64,000 nt of DNA from Collinsella sp. Lineage in GTDB: Bacteria > Actinomycetota > Coriobacteriia > Coriobacteriales > Coriobacteriaceae. Position numbers and translations under genes: made by a program. The notes under the pieces were generated by a model. The model saw only the letters and a list, made by a program, of their open reading frames with translations. It made no database searches and had not been told where the DNA came from. Positions 6,655 to 15,230 of this stretch are shown piece after piece (within the stretch, counting starts at the first letter, position 1; the number at the start of each line of letters is the position of its first letter). The DNA lies in assembly GCA_031295385.1 (NCBI GenBank), contig JAUMOL010000012.1, positions 1-64,000 on the forward strand. The letters are read 5' to 3'.

Positions 6655-7920
6655 ATGCGCAGCGTCTCGATTGTAGGCGTAGGCTGCACCCCGTTCAAGG
6701 ATTTTGAGGAGCATCCCGAGACCCAGGGTATTGGCGAGGGCGAGGCGTTTGGCTATGCGGCTCTCGAGGCAATTGCCGATGCCGGTCTTGAGCCCCGCGA
6801 TATCGACTTTTTCTATCACGGCAGCGCCAATCCGTATCTCGTTGGCGATTGCATTACCCCCAACATGCAGGTTGCCGATTGGTTTGGCGTTCGTGCCAAG
6901 GGCTCTGTCCATCATTCCGAGGCTTGCTGCACGGGCTACGTCGCCCTTGAGCAGGCCGTGATGGCAGTCGCCTCCGGTGCCTACGATGTTGTCCTTACGG
7001 GTGCCTGCGATTTGGCTTCGACTCTTCCCGTTGAGCACATGCCCTCCCATATTCGTCAGGACTTTACGCTCGACGTCATGATCCCCTCGCTCGATAAGAT
7101 TTATGACCGCGCTTATGGTCGTCCGCTCGACGGCGCCTTTGGCGTGTCGTTCGACAACTGGATCAACGAGTATTCGATGCAGTACGACCTTACCGCCGAT
7201 CAGATCGATGATGCCCTGAACGGCCTTACCAAGAGCCTTCGCCGCGGTGCCGTCCTGAATCCCCTTGCCTGGTACGAGACCACGGTCGAGGAGGACGCGA
7301 AGGCAGCTGGGTTCGATACCGCCGACGAGTATCTCAAGAGCATGTACAACCCGCGCGTTACGCAGTACCTGCGCGTTACCGGCTTTGAGAAGAAGTGCGA
7401 CGGCGCCGCCGCTGTTGTCGTAATGCCCACGGAGAAGGCAAAGGCCATGGGCGTGCCGTATGCGCCTATTGAGGTTCTGGGTACGGGCGCCTCTGCTGTC
7501 GAGGCCGGTCTGCTCCACAACGAGCACTGGGCTACCGAGCTTGCCGCCAAGCAGGTCTATGACCTTACCGGCGTGAGCCCCGATGAGATTGACCTGTTCA
7601 TGTGCAACGACTTCTTCCTGGCTTCCGAGATCGTCTCGGCCGAGGAGTGCGGCTATATTCCGCGCGGCGAGGCCTGGAAGTACGCGATCGATGGTCGCAC
7701 CGCTTTTGACGGCGATAAGCCCATCAACCCGCACGGTGGCCGTTGCAACTTCGGTCACGCCCATGGCGCATCCGGCATCGCCGATATCGTCGAGGCCGTT
7801 AAGCAGATGCGTGGCGTCGCCGGTGCCACCCAGATGAAGAAGGTTCCCGAAACGGCTTTCCTGCGCGGTTTTGGCGGTTCTCAGAACGTGCGCTGCCAGA
7901 TCCTTCGTACCGTCGCCTAA
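6655..7920 (+). CDS. SCP2/thiolase-type acyl transferase
   Basis: 421 residues of the thiolase superfamily, nearest in style to SCP2-type thiolases that pair with a Zn-ribbon/OB partner. Cys91 in EACCTG fits the acyl-accepting nucleophile and His368 in FGHAHGASG the catalytic histidine. The usual C-terminal CxG cysteine of classical thiolases is replaced by GFGGSQN near residue 407. It could cleave a beta-keto or beta-diketone compound, or condense acyl units, with acyl-CoA or acyl-ACP. ATG 6655 has GGAAAG (6645-6650) upstream; an in-frame GTG at 6634 is the alternative. First gene of the operon with DUF35, ACP, phosphotransacylase, kinase and transporter. Confidence 0.85.
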   Translation: MRSVSIVGVGCTPFKDFEEHPETQGIGEGEAFGYAALEAIADAGLEPRDIDFFYHGSANPYLVGDCITPNMQVADWFGVRAKGSVHHSEACCTGYVALEQAVMAVASGAYDVVLTGACDLASTLPVEHMPSHIRQDFTLDVMIPSLDKIYDRAYGRPLDGAFGVSFDNWINEYSMQYDLTADQIDDALNGLTKSLRRGAVLNPLAWYETTVEEDAKAAGFDTADEYLKSMYNPRVTQYLRVTGFEKKCDGAAAVVVMPTEKAKAMGVPYAPIEVLGTGASAVEAGLLHNEHWATELAAKQVYDLTGVSPDEIDLFMCNDFFLASEIVSAEECGYIPRGEAWKYAIDGRTAFDGDKPINPHGGRCNFGHAHGASGIADIVEAVKQMRGVAGATQMKKVPETAFLRGFGGSQNVRCQILRTVA

Positions 7921-7958
7921 GCGACCGCGGTTTTCGATTTCCCATAAGGAGTATTCTC

Positions 7959-8381
7959 ATGCAACTCAAAGATATGGAGCCCGTGGTCAAGAAGTTCTAC
8001 ACGGGTCTTGAAGAGGGCATCTATTGGGCGCGCCAGTGCCCCGAGTGCGGAGCCGTCGAGTTTCCGCCCCACCTTGCCTGCAATGCCTGCGGCTATCACA
8101 AGACCGATTGGGTCCAGGTTTCCGGTCACGGGCATCTGATCGATTTTACCCTGCCTGGTCCGCAGAACGACAAGCCCTATCTCAAGGAGTATGGCAAGTA
8201 CGCCTACGGCGCCGTCGATATCGACGAGGGTTCTCAGTACACCTACGTCATCTACGGCATTACCAAGAAGAAGGCCCCCGAGATTCGCGCCAAGCTCATG
8301 GCGGGCGAGACCGTTGGCGTCCATGCCAAGGTTATCGACCGTCCAGGCTATAAAGAGCTTACGTTCGAGCTTGACGATTAG
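7959..8381 (+). CDS. Zn-ribbon / OB-fold partner protein (DUF35)
   Basis: 140 residues. An N-terminal helix is followed by a rubredoxin-like zinc ribbon, CPECG and CNACG at about residues 26-49, then an OB-fold. In archaeal HMG-CoA pathway complexes and in the PhlACB acyltransferase, proteins of this family hold a thiolase together and help bind the CoA or acceptor. It follows the thiolase after 38 bases with a GGAG ribosome site, so it should form a complex with it. No enzymatic residues of its own are expected. Confidence 0.88.
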   Translation: MQLKDMEPVVKKFYTGLEEGIYWARQCPECGAVEFPPHLACNACGYHKTDWVQVSGHGHLIDFTLPGPQNDKPYLKEYGKYAYGAVDIDEGSQYTYVIYGITKKKAPEIRAKLMAGETVGVHAKVIDRPGYKELTFELDD

Positions 8382-8419
8382 GTTTTCACCCCTGCAACAA
8401 TTCGATTCCTCTCTTAGGC

Positions 8420-8450
8420 AACGGCGGGACCCATGTCTCCAGCCCGCCGT
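8420..8450 (+). other. Intercistronic hairpin before the ACP gene
   Basis: ACGGCGGG and CCCGCCGT pair between the DUF35 and ACP genes, with a CTTTTTC stretch about 9 bases later. It may lower or raise ACP expression relative to the first two genes (partial terminator or end protected from decay). Confidence 0.5.
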
Positions 8451-8484
8451 GGTCGCCCCTCTTTTTCGATTGAAAGGCACCATC

Positions 8485-8718
8485 ATGAACGAAGAACTCA
8501 CTCAACAGATCTGCGATTTTGCCAAGTCCGCCTACAACTATGACGGCGATGTGACCCCCGAGACGACGTTTGAGACCCTGGGCAAGGGCTCGATGAAGAT
8601 GATCGCTCTGACCTCCATGATCGAGAACGAGCTCGATGCCGAGGTCCCCGTTCGCGAGGTCATGGTCATGAAGACCATCGGCGAGCTTATCGAGCGCACT
8701 GCCGAAGAGATGGAGTAA
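8485..8718 (+). CDS. Acyl carrier protein
   Basis: 77 residues, a normal ACP length, strongly acidic. The phosphopantetheine serine is Ser36 in LGKGSMKMIAL, at the same number as in E. coli AcpP, but the usual DSL is GSM here. The helix II-III region (MIENELDAEVPVREVM) fits the ACP fold. Start ATG 8485 has GAAAGG upstream. The next gene begins 5 bases after the stop with GGAG overlapping the end, so the two are translationally coupled. The altered DSL suggests a dedicated carrier rather than the fatty-acid AcpP. The transferase at 5037 is the likely modifier. Confidence 0.9.
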   Translation: MNEELTQQICDFAKSAYNYDGDVTPETTFETLGKGSMKMIALTSMIENELDAEVPVREVMVMKTIGELIERTAEEME

Positions 8719-8723
8719 CTGCC

Positions 8724-9731
8724 ATGGACCTGATGCAGACCCTGCGCGAGCAGGCTGCCGCCAAGCCTATGCGCGTTGCTTTTCCCGAGGGCGAAAACGA
8801 GACCATGATGCAGGCGGTCGCAAAGATCGCCGCCGAGCATCTTGCCGAATGTGTGCTGGTCGGCGATGGCGGCAAGCTCAAGGAGCTTGCCGATGAGCGC
8901 GGCATCTCCCTTGACGGCATCGAGATTGTCGATGTGACCGACGAGGAGGCGAACGCCGCTTGCTGCGAGCGCTACCTTTCTCATCCGGATTGCAAGTTTA
9001 AGCCCAAGGGCGCTGCGCGCCGTATGACGCGTCCGCTTGAGCGCGCCCTGATTTTGCAGGTGCTCGGCGATGTCGACGTTATGTTCGCCGGTATCGATAA
9101 CGCTACGGGCGATATTATCCTGGCTGGTCAGGCCATCGTCGGCCTTGCCGACGGGGTGGACACCGTGAGCTCGTGCGGTATCGCCGACATCCCCAACTGG
9201 AATGGCGGCGAAGGTGGCCTTTTGGCTTTTGGCGATTCTGCCGTGTGCGTTGACCCCACGAGCGAGGAGCTTGCCTCGATCGCGATTTCGTCGAGCGAAA
9301 CGGTACGCTCGCTGACCGGATGGGATATCCGTTGCGCGCTGCTTTCGCATTCGACTGACGGTTCGATGGATAACGAACTCGTCGACAAGGTACGTCGTGC
9401 TCGCGAGATTGCCAACGATCGCCGTCCCGACCTTGCCATCGACGGCGAGTTCCAGTTTGATTCGGCGATTAACCCCAAGGTTGCGGCCAAGAAGGTTCAT
9501 CGCGAATCCGCTGTTGCAGGCCAAGCCAACGTGGTCATCTGGCCCGATATCAACGTGGGCAATATCGGCGTCAAGATCATCCAGAATCTGACCGGCGCCA
9601 ATGCTTACGGCCCCATGCTTCAGGGCTTCAAGAAGATCGTGTGCGATTGCTCGCGCTCTGCGCCCGTCGATGAGATCGTCGGCAACGTGGTGATGAGCTG
9701 CGTGCGCGCCCAGGCGCTTAAGGAGGCTTAA
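8724..9731 (+). CDS. Phosphate acyltransferase (Pta/Ptb family)
   Basis: 335 residues, the length of stand-alone phosphotransacetylases. RVAFPEGENETMMQA at the N-terminus and DGEFQFDSAINPKVA, NVVIWPDINVGNIG and YGPMLQGF near the C-terminus are family signatures. It exchanges the thiol of an acyl-CoA (or here perhaps acyl-ACP) for phosphate, giving acyl phosphate. Acyl chain length cannot be read from sequence; the partner kinase is of the butyrate type. It begins 5 bases after the ACP gene and ends 3 bases before the kinase gene, a tightly coupled trio. Confidence 0.9.
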   Translation: MDLMQTLREQAAAKPMRVAFPEGENETMMQAVAKIAAEHLAECVLVGDGGKLKELADERGISLDGIEIVDVTDEEANAACCERYLSHPDCKFKPKGAARRMTRPLERALILQVLGDVDVMFAGIDNATGDIILAGQAIVGLADGVDTVSSCGIADIPNWNGGEGGLLAFGDSAVCVDPTSEELASIAISSSETVRSLTGWDIRCALLSHSTDGSMDNELVDKVRRAREIANDRRPDLAIDGEFQFDSAINPKVAAKKVHRESAVAGQANVVIWPDINVGNIGVKIIQNLTGANAYGPMLQGFKKIVCDCSRSAPVDEIVGNVVMSCVRAQALKEA

Positions 9732-9734
9732 GGC

Positions 9735-10847
9735 ATGTCCGATAAAAAGACTCCCTGGCGCGTCCTGGTAATCAACCCTGGTTCCACTTCCACGAAGGTG
9801 GGCGTTTTTGAGGGCGATGAGTGCAAGCTCAGTAAGAACGTTGCGCACGATGCGAAGGACCTTGCCCAGTTCGACGGGGTTTCGGCTCAGATGCCGTATC
9901 GCTGCGATCTGATTCTTGGAGCGCTGGGGGAGGCGGGCCTAAAGCTCGAGGACTTTGATGCATTTGTCGGTCGCGGTGGTGGCTTGCTTTCGCTGCCCGG
10001 TGGTACGTATGCCATCAACGAGGTTATGCTCGAGCATGCCCGCATCGGTGCGAATGGCGTTCGGCACCCGGCGCAGCTGGGGCCCCAGATTGCCCACGAA
10101 TTTGCCGTGAAATGTGGCAAGCCCGCCTTTGTGGTGAATCCTCCCGATACCGACGAGCTGTGCGACCTCGCACGCATGACGGGCATTAAGGGCGTGTATC
10201 GAAACGTGCACCTGCACGCCCTTAATCTCAAAGAGACCGCCATCCGCCATGCGGCAAAGCTCGGTCGCGCATACGACGAGTGCAACTTTATTGTCTGTCA
10301 TATCGGCGGTGGCATTTCGATTTCTGCCCACCTTAAGGGCAAGATGGTCGACGGCAACGACATCGTTGGCGGCGAAGGCCCCATGGCGCCGACGCGCTGC
10401 GGATCGGTTCCCGCGATCGAGGTCGCAAAGTACACCGCGGAGCACGGTCTTGATGTCGCCCGCGCCCATTGCATGAAGACTGGCGGCTTCGTTGACCTTT
10501 TGGGTACCTCCGATGCCATCGAGGTGTGCGAACGTGCTGCAGCGGGAGATAAGGCCGCAGCTCGCGCCTGGGATGCAATGGTCTACCAAATCTGCAAGTG
10601 GATTGGCGAGATGGCATGTGTGCTGAAGGGCGATGTCGACGGTATCTTGCTCGGAGGCGGCATGGTCCACAGCAAGGAGCTCGTTGCCTCGATTGAGGAA
10701 TGCTGCTCTTGGATCGCCCCCGTGTCGGCTTATCCCGGCGAGTTTGAGCTCGAGGCGATGGCGTCTGGCGCCTGCCGCGTGCTCGATGGTGTCGAGGAAG
10801 CGCTCGTGTACAGCGGAGAGCCCGTGTTCACTGGTTTTAACGACTGA
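9735..10847 (+). CDS. Butyrate kinase-type acyl kinase
   Basis: 370 residues of the acetate/butyrate kinase family (ASKHA fold), closer to butyrate kinase. It shows VINPGSTSTKVGVF (phosphate 1), CHIGGGISI (phosphate 2) and DGILLGGGMV (adenosine). It converts acyl phosphate plus ADP to carboxylate plus ATP, or the reverse. It starts 3 bases after the phosphotransacylase stop with AAGGAGG overlapping that gene's end. Paired with the previous gene it is the usual terminal step of a substrate-level phosphorylation route. Confidence 0.92.
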   Translation: MSDKKTPWRVLVINPGSTSTKVGVFEGDECKLSKNVAHDAKDLAQFDGVSAQMPYRCDLILGALGEAGLKLEDFDAFVGRGGGLLSLPGGTYAINEVMLEHARIGANGVRHPAQLGPQIAHEFAVKCGKPAFVVNPPDTDELCDLARMTGIKGVYRNVHLHALNLKETAIRHAAKLGRAYDECNFIVCHIGGGISISAHLKGKMVDGNDIVGGEGPMAPTRCGSVPAIEVAKYTAEHGLDVARAHCMKTGGFVDLLGTSDAIEVCERAAAGDKAAARAWDAMVYQICKWIGEMACVLKGDVDGILLGGGMVHSKELVASIEECCSWIAPVSAYPGEFELEAMASGACRVLDGVEEALVYSGEPVFTGFND

Positions 10848-10863
10848 TAGTGCTGTGTTTGGG

Positions 10864-10901
10864 GCGGCCGATGGTGACGTCCGGCCGCTCCGACCCTTTT
10901 T
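10864..10901 (+). other. Hairpin between kinase and MFS genes
   Basis: GCGGCCG and CGGCCGC pair across a short loop; eight bases later comes TTTTTCT. It may be a leaky terminator that sets transporter expression below that of the enzymes. Confidence 0.5.
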
Positions 10902-10920
10902 CTAAGTGTAAGGATGGATC

Positions 10921-12120
10921 ATGGATAAAACCAAGATCAAGTACCTGGTGGGCATTTATGCTGCCGCCATGTGCATTATGGGCATGTTGGTGCCCGTCCC
11001 CATCGTGGCCTCTGTTGCGGCGGCGTTTCCCAATGAGAACATCGCTGCCGTCCAGATGATCATCGGCATCATTCCGCTCATGATGGCTGTGTCCGCCATG
11101 CTCGTGTCTTCCCAGCTCGCCTCGCGTGTATCCAAGAAGAAGACGACGCTTGTCGGCCACGTTATCGTGATGCTCGCCGGCGCCTCGGTGCTGGTGTTCC
11201 ACGATTCGCTTGCCCAGGTTCTTGCGGCCTCTGCCGTGATGGGTCTTGGCCTTGGCGCCGTGCAGAACTCGACCGACGCTCTGATCGCCGACTATTTCGG
11301 TGGCAAGCAGCGTTCGTTTGTCATGGGCATCTACTCAACCTTTGTTGCACTGGGTGGCATTATCTGGACGATGGTTTCCGGCATCTTGGGTTCTGCCGAG
11401 TGGTTCCACAACTATGCGGCGTACTTCATCATGATCGTGTTTATCGTCATTGAGGCCGTCTGCCTGCCCGAGGGTCATCTTGAGCCCAGGCGTAAGGTCA
11501 ACGTGTTTGCCAACATGCCCAAAGAGGTCGCAATTATCACGGTCATGAGCTTTGTGTTCGTACTCACGTTCCAGCTCTTTAGCTCCAATGTCTCGCTGCT
11601 TGTCGTGGGTCGCGGCTTTGGCGGCACTGTTGAGGCTGGCCTCGCTTCGACCGTCATGACGGTCGCCGGCATTGCGGCTGGCCTTTTGGTGGGCCCGCTG
11701 TTTGCCAAGTTCAAGAACCTGTCGATGCCGATCGCGTGGGGCGTGACGCTCGTTGGCCTGGGCCTGACGCTGGTTGCGCCCGCCTTTATGGTGCTGTGCG
11801 TTGCGGGCTTTGTCGTTGCGCTGGGCAAGGAGACCTACGTGCCGCTGGAGGGCAATTTTGCCGCCGGCAACTCTGCTCCCGAGGGACGTGCGTTTAACCT
11901 CGCCATTGGCATGGCGGGCATCAACTTTGGCATGGCACTGTCTCCCATTGTGTTTGAGGCCGTGACGTCGCCGTTTGGTGCAACGATTGACCAGAAGTTC
12001 ATCGCCGGCATGATCGTCTGTGCGGCTTGTGTCGTCTTTGGCGCCATTAAGTATCGCAAGCTCACTCCGGCCCAGCTTGCCGAGGCCGAGAAGATGGCGG
12101 CCAGCGGCGAGGCGGAGTAA
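10921..12120 (+). CDS. MFS transporter of the acyl pathway operon
   Basis: 399 residues, about 12 hydrophobic helices with a central cytoplasmic loop (LEPRRKVNVF near residue 190), typical of the major facilitator superfamily. ATG 10921 follows AAGGATGGATC. Last gene before the terminator at 12161. Substrate is unknown. From its position it either brings in the compound split by the thiolase or exports the product of the kinase or of a condensation. No drug-efflux or sugar-porter motif is clear enough to narrow the subfamily. Confidence 0.85.
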   Translation: MDKTKIKYLVGIYAAAMCIMGMLVPVPIVASVAAAFPNENIAAVQMIIGIIPLMMAVSAMLVSSQLASRVSKKKTTLVGHVIVMLAGASVLVFHDSLAQVLAASAVMGLGLGAVQNSTDALIADYFGGKQRSFVMGIYSTFVALGGIIWTMVSGILGSAEWFHNYAAYFIMIVFIVIEAVCLPEGHLEPRRKVNVFANMPKEVAIITVMSFVFVLTFQLFSSNVSLLVVGRGFGGTVEAGLASTVMTVAGIAAGLLVGPLFAKFKNLSMPIAWGVTLVGLGLTLVAPAFMVLCVAGFVVALGKETYVPLEGNFAAGNSAPEGRAFNLAIGMAGINFGMALSPIVFEAVTSPFGATIDQKFIAGMIVCAACVVFGAIKYRKLTPAQLAEAEKMAASGEAE

Positions 12121-12160
12121 CCGCTCGAGTAGTTGCTTTGTCGCCCATCATGTTTTATCG

Positions 12161-12193
12161 GGGCCGCCGACATATGCCGGCGGCCCTCTTTCT
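12161..12193 (+). terminator. Terminator of the acyl pathway operon
   Basis: GGGCCGCCG (12161-12169) pairs with CGGCGGCCC (12178-12186), followed by TCTTTCT. Confidence 0.8.
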
Positions 12194-12240
12194 ATCAATG
12201 GCTTGATAGCTCGCGAAGAGAAGTAATAGCTCCTCGCCTA

Positions 12241-12320
12241 TCGAATGCCGGCGGACGGGGTGCCGGGGCTACAGTCTTCCGAGCGTTTGCAGTCCCGTCG
12301 CTCCGTCCGCCGGCATTCGA
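12241..12320. repeat. Long palindrome upstream of nrdD
   Basis: Arms 12241-12258 and 12303-12320 are perfect complements over 18 bases around a 44-base loop. It lies in the gene-free stretch 12121-12794, between a terminator and the nrdD promoter. Confidence 0.8.
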
Positions 12321-12521
12321 CCGCAACATGTTGGTCAAGCATAATCTTTTGGATTCTTTTGGCGTGAGTGGCTTGGTTTTAGTAGGATTTGTCAGTGGCT
12401 TGACTAAGGGGGTTTTATAGCTGCCATGCAGGTAGCCGTGTTGGTAACGTTTTACCGACTTGTCAAATACCCCTCATTTATAATGCGTCTGCAAAATGAC
12501 TAATTGCTTTGACCTGCTGAA

Positions 12522-12537
12522 ACACTATATGTTGTGT
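12522..12537. promoter_or_regulatory. NrdR box
   Basis: ACACTATATGTTGTGT matches the known NrdR operator pattern (ACAC, central AT-rich palindrome, TGTGT). It abuts the -35 element of the nrdD promoter. A second, weak match is at 12556-12571 (34 bases away, over the -10). NrdR is the usual repressor of ribonucleotide reductase genes; no nrdR gene is in the window. Confidence 0.75.
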
Positions 12538-12567
12538 TTGACCTAAAAAAAGAATACAGGATATAGA
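12538..12567 (+). promoter_or_regulatory. nrdD promoter
   Basis: TTGACC (12538-12543), 18-base spacer, TATAGA (12562-12567). The NrdR box directly precedes it. The transcript would have a leader of about 220 bases before nrdD. Confidence 0.7.
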
Positions 12568-12589
12568 TGCATCTTTGTCGTATGATAGA

Positions 12590-12780
12590 TGGCGGACAGA
12601 GAACGAAGACCTTAATTGCCTCTTTTGAACGTGTCCTTGAGCCGCTTGATCGGCTCCTGGGAATGTCCGCATAGAGGCTTATGGTTTATCGAGAACACAG
12701 ATTGCGCGACGGCGCCGTAAGACAGGGGCAAGCCCTGCCGGGCATCGTTTGGCTCTGAAGCGCAATGAGGCTACGACGCG
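12590..12780 (+). other. Structured leader of nrdD
   Basis: GCGGACA near 12592 can pair with TGTCCGC near 12664, enclosing a GAGCCG/CGGCTC hairpin at about 12641-12658. Further down AGGGGCAAGCCCT can form another hairpin. I do not recognise a known riboswitch, and no cobalamin-box pattern is seen. Confidence 0.4.
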
Positions 12781-12794
12781 AAAGAGGCAAGAGG

Positions 12795-15017
12795 ATGAAG
12801 ATCATCAAGCGCAGCGGCACCGAGGTTGTCTTTGACATCGATAAGATTGTCAATGCCATCCGCGCCGCTAACTTGGAGGTCGAGGAGAGCTCTCGTCTAA
12901 CCGACCGCCAGGTGGTTTATGCGGCGCAAAACGTCGCCGAGGCATGCGAGAACGCGGGCCACACCGTTTCGGTCGAGGAGATCCAGGATTTGGTCGAGGA
13001 CGAGATCATGCGTCTCGACTGCTACGAGGTTGCCCGCCACTACATCATCTATCGCTATGTTCAGAGCCTGAAGCGCCAGAAGAACACGACCGATGACAAG
13101 ATTCTGTCGCTGATCGAGTGCAATAACGAAGAGGTCAAGCAGGAGAACTCCAACAAGAACCCGACCGTCAACTCCGTTCAGCGCGACTATATGGCTGGCG
13201 AGATTTCCAAGGACCTGACCCAGCGCGTGCTGCTGCCTCAGGAGATCGTGGATGCCCATAATGAGGGTCTGATCCATTTCCACGATTCGGATTACTTTGC
13301 CCAGCATATGCACAACTGCGATCTGGTGAACCTGGAGGACATGCTCCAGAACGGCACTGTTATTTCGGGCACGCTGATTGAGAAGCCGCACAGCTTCTCG
13401 ACCGCCTGCAATATTGCGACGCAGATTATCGCCCAGGTTGCTTCCTCCCAGTACGGCGGCCAGTCCATCTCGCTGACCCATCTTGCCCCCTTTGTTGAGG
13501 TGAGCCGTCAAAAGATTCGTGGCGAGGTCGCCCGCGAGCTCGAGGAGCTCGGCGTTTCCGCATCTCCCGAAAAGGTTCGCGAGGTCGTTGAGGATCGCCT
13601 GCGTGACGAGATCCGTCGCGGCGTCCAGACGATTCAGTATCAGGTCGTGACCCTTATGACCACCAATGGCCAGGCGCCGTTCGTGACGGTCTTTATGTAT
13701 CTTAACGAGGCCCGTACGCCTCAGGAGAAGCACGACCTTGCCATGATCGTGGAGGAGACGCTTCGCCAGCGCTACGAGGGCGTTAAGAACGAGGCCGGCG
13801 TGTGGATTACCCCGGCATTCCCCAAGCTTATCTATGTACTCGAGGACGATAACGTTCACGAGGATTCCCCGTACTTCTACCTGACCCAGCTGGCTGCCAA
13901 GTGCACCGCTAAGCGCATGGTGCCCGATTACATCTCCGAGAAGAAGATGCGCGAGCTCAAGCTGTCTAAGGGCGAGACCGCCGGCAACGGCGATTGCTAC
14001 ACCTGCATGGGTTGCCGCAGTTTCCTGACGCCCGACCGTTCGGGCAACGGTTTTAACAACGTTGCCAACGCGCTGAACTACGACCCGAACAAGCCCAAGT
14101 ACTATGGTCGCTTTAACCAGGGCGTTGTGACCATCAACCTGCCTGATGTCGCACTGAGCTCGCACCAGGATATGGACAAGTTCTGGAAGATCTTCGATGA
14201 GCGCCTTGAGCTGTGCCACCGTGCCCTGCTGTGCCGTCATGAGCGCCTGATGGGTACACTTTCTGACGCCGCGCCGATTCTTTGGCAATACGGCGCCCTG
14301 GCGCGTCTGAAGAAGGGCGAGACGATCGACAAGCTGCTCGTGGGCGGATACTCTACGATCAGCCTGGGCTATGCCGGCCTGTATGAGTGCGTTAAGTACA
14401 TGACGGGTCACAGCCACACCGAGAAGGAGGGCACGCCGTTTGCCATGGCCGTCATGCAGCACATGAACGACAAGTGCGCCGAGTGGAAGGCCGAAAGCGA
14501 TATCGACTTCTCGCTGTACGGCACCCCGCTTGAGTCGACGACCTACAAGTTTGCCAAGTGCCTGCAGCGCCGTTTTGGCATTATCCCGGGCGTGACGGAC
14601 AAGGGCTACATTACCAACAGCTATCACGTCCATGTGTCCGAGGAGATCGACGCATTCGACAAGCTCAAGTTCGAGGGTATGTTCCAGCAGCTTTCGCCGG
14701 GCGGTGCCATCTCCTACGTCGAGGTTCCCAACATGCAGGACAACCTCAAGGCTGTCATTCGCGTGATGCAGTACATCTACGACAACATCATGTACGCCGA
14801 GCTCAACACCAAGAGCGACTACTGCCAGGTGTGCGGCTACGACGGTGAGATCAAGATTGTCGAGGACGATGGCAAGCTGGTGTGGGAGTGCCCCAACTGC
14901 GGCAACCGCGACCAGGAGAAGATGAATGTCGCTCGTCGTACGTGCGGCTACATCGGTACCCAGTTCTGGAACCAGGGTCGAACCGAGGAGATCCGCGACC
15001 GCGTGCTGCATCTCTAA
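12795..15017 (+). CDS. nrdD: Anaerobic ribonucleoside-triphosphate reductase (class III)
   Basis: 740 residues. Reduces NTPs to dNTPs using a glycyl radical made by NrdG; oxygen sensitive. Residues 1-90 are an ATP-cone (KIIKRSGTEVVFDIDKIV). The C-terminus has a zinc site of four Cys (CQVCG, CPNCG) and the glycyl-radical loop RRTCGYIGTQ. Full length. ATG 12795 follows AAAGAGG with 7 bases spacing; the in-frame ATG at 12765 has no ribosome site. An NrdR box lies upstream. NrdG follows, but 425 bases away across two long palindromes, which is unusual for this pair. Confidence 0.97.
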   Translation: MKIIKRSGTEVVFDIDKIVNAIRAANLEVEESSRLTDRQVVYAAQNVAEACENAGHTVSVEEIQDLVEDEIMRLDCYEVARHYIIYRYVQSLKRQKNTTDDKILSLIECNNEEVKQENSNKNPTVNSVQRDYMAGEISKDLTQRVLLPQEIVDAHNEGLIHFHDSDYFAQHMHNCDLVNLEDMLQNGTVISGTLIEKPHSFSTACNIATQIIAQVASSQYGGQSISLTHLAPFVEVSRQKIRGEVARELEELGVSASPEKVREVVEDRLRDEIRRGVQTIQYQVVTLMTTNGQAPFVTVFMYLNEARTPQEKHDLAMIVEETLRQRYEGVKNEAGVWITPAFPKLIYVLEDDNVHEDSPYFYLTQLAAKCTAKRMVPDYISEKKMRELKLSKGETAGNGDCYTCMGCRSFLTPDRSGNGFNNVANALNYDPNKPKYYGRFNQGVVTINLPDVALSSHQDMDKFWKIFDERLELCHRALLCRHERLMGTLSDAAPILWQYGALARLKKGETIDKLLVGGYSTISLGYAGLYECVKYMTGHSHTEKEGTPFAMAVMQHMNDKCAEWKAESDIDFSLYGTPLESTTYKFAKCLQRRFGIIPGVTDKGYITNSYHVHVSEEIDAFDKLKFEGMFQQLSPGGAISYVEVPNMQDNLKAVIRVMQYIYDNIMYAELNTKSDYCQVCGYDGEIKIVEDDGKLVWECPNCGNRDQEKMNVARRTCGYIGTQFWNQGRTEEIRDRVLHL

Positions 15018-15028
15018 TAACCATCCCA

Positions 15029-15165
15029 GGCTGCCCCGTAGCGAGGCCCCGGACCTTTACTCGCTATTTCGGACAGTCCTGGCTCACGACGGAGGCGCCA
15101 CTGGCGCCTCCTGTTCGTGCGGAACTCATATCGAGCAAAGGTCCGGGGCCTCGCTACGGGCAGCC
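15029..15165. repeat. Long nested palindrome after nrdD
   Basis: Arms 15029-15063 and 15132-15165 match over 34 bases with one inserted C and one mismatch. A second hairpin, GGAGGCGCC/GGCGCCTCC, sits in the loop (about 15090-15110). It starts 11 bases after the nrdD stop, with no T-run. Same architecture as the palindromes at 54-264 and 409-533, different sequence. Confidence 0.85.
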
Positions 15166-15230
15166 AAGTTGATGTAGCTGAGATGCGGCATGCGGTCTGC
15201 TCACTCCTCGAAGTTCTTAGCGGAAATAAT

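Noticed and set aside
12556..12571. Second NrdR box
   Set aside because: Only a weak match (ACAGGATATAGATGCA) and 34 rather than about 31-32 bases from the first; it coincides with the -10 element.
12897..15011. 704-codon open frame antisense to nrdD
   Set aside because: Antisense shadow of a biased-codon gene; its translation is low complexity and matches no domain.
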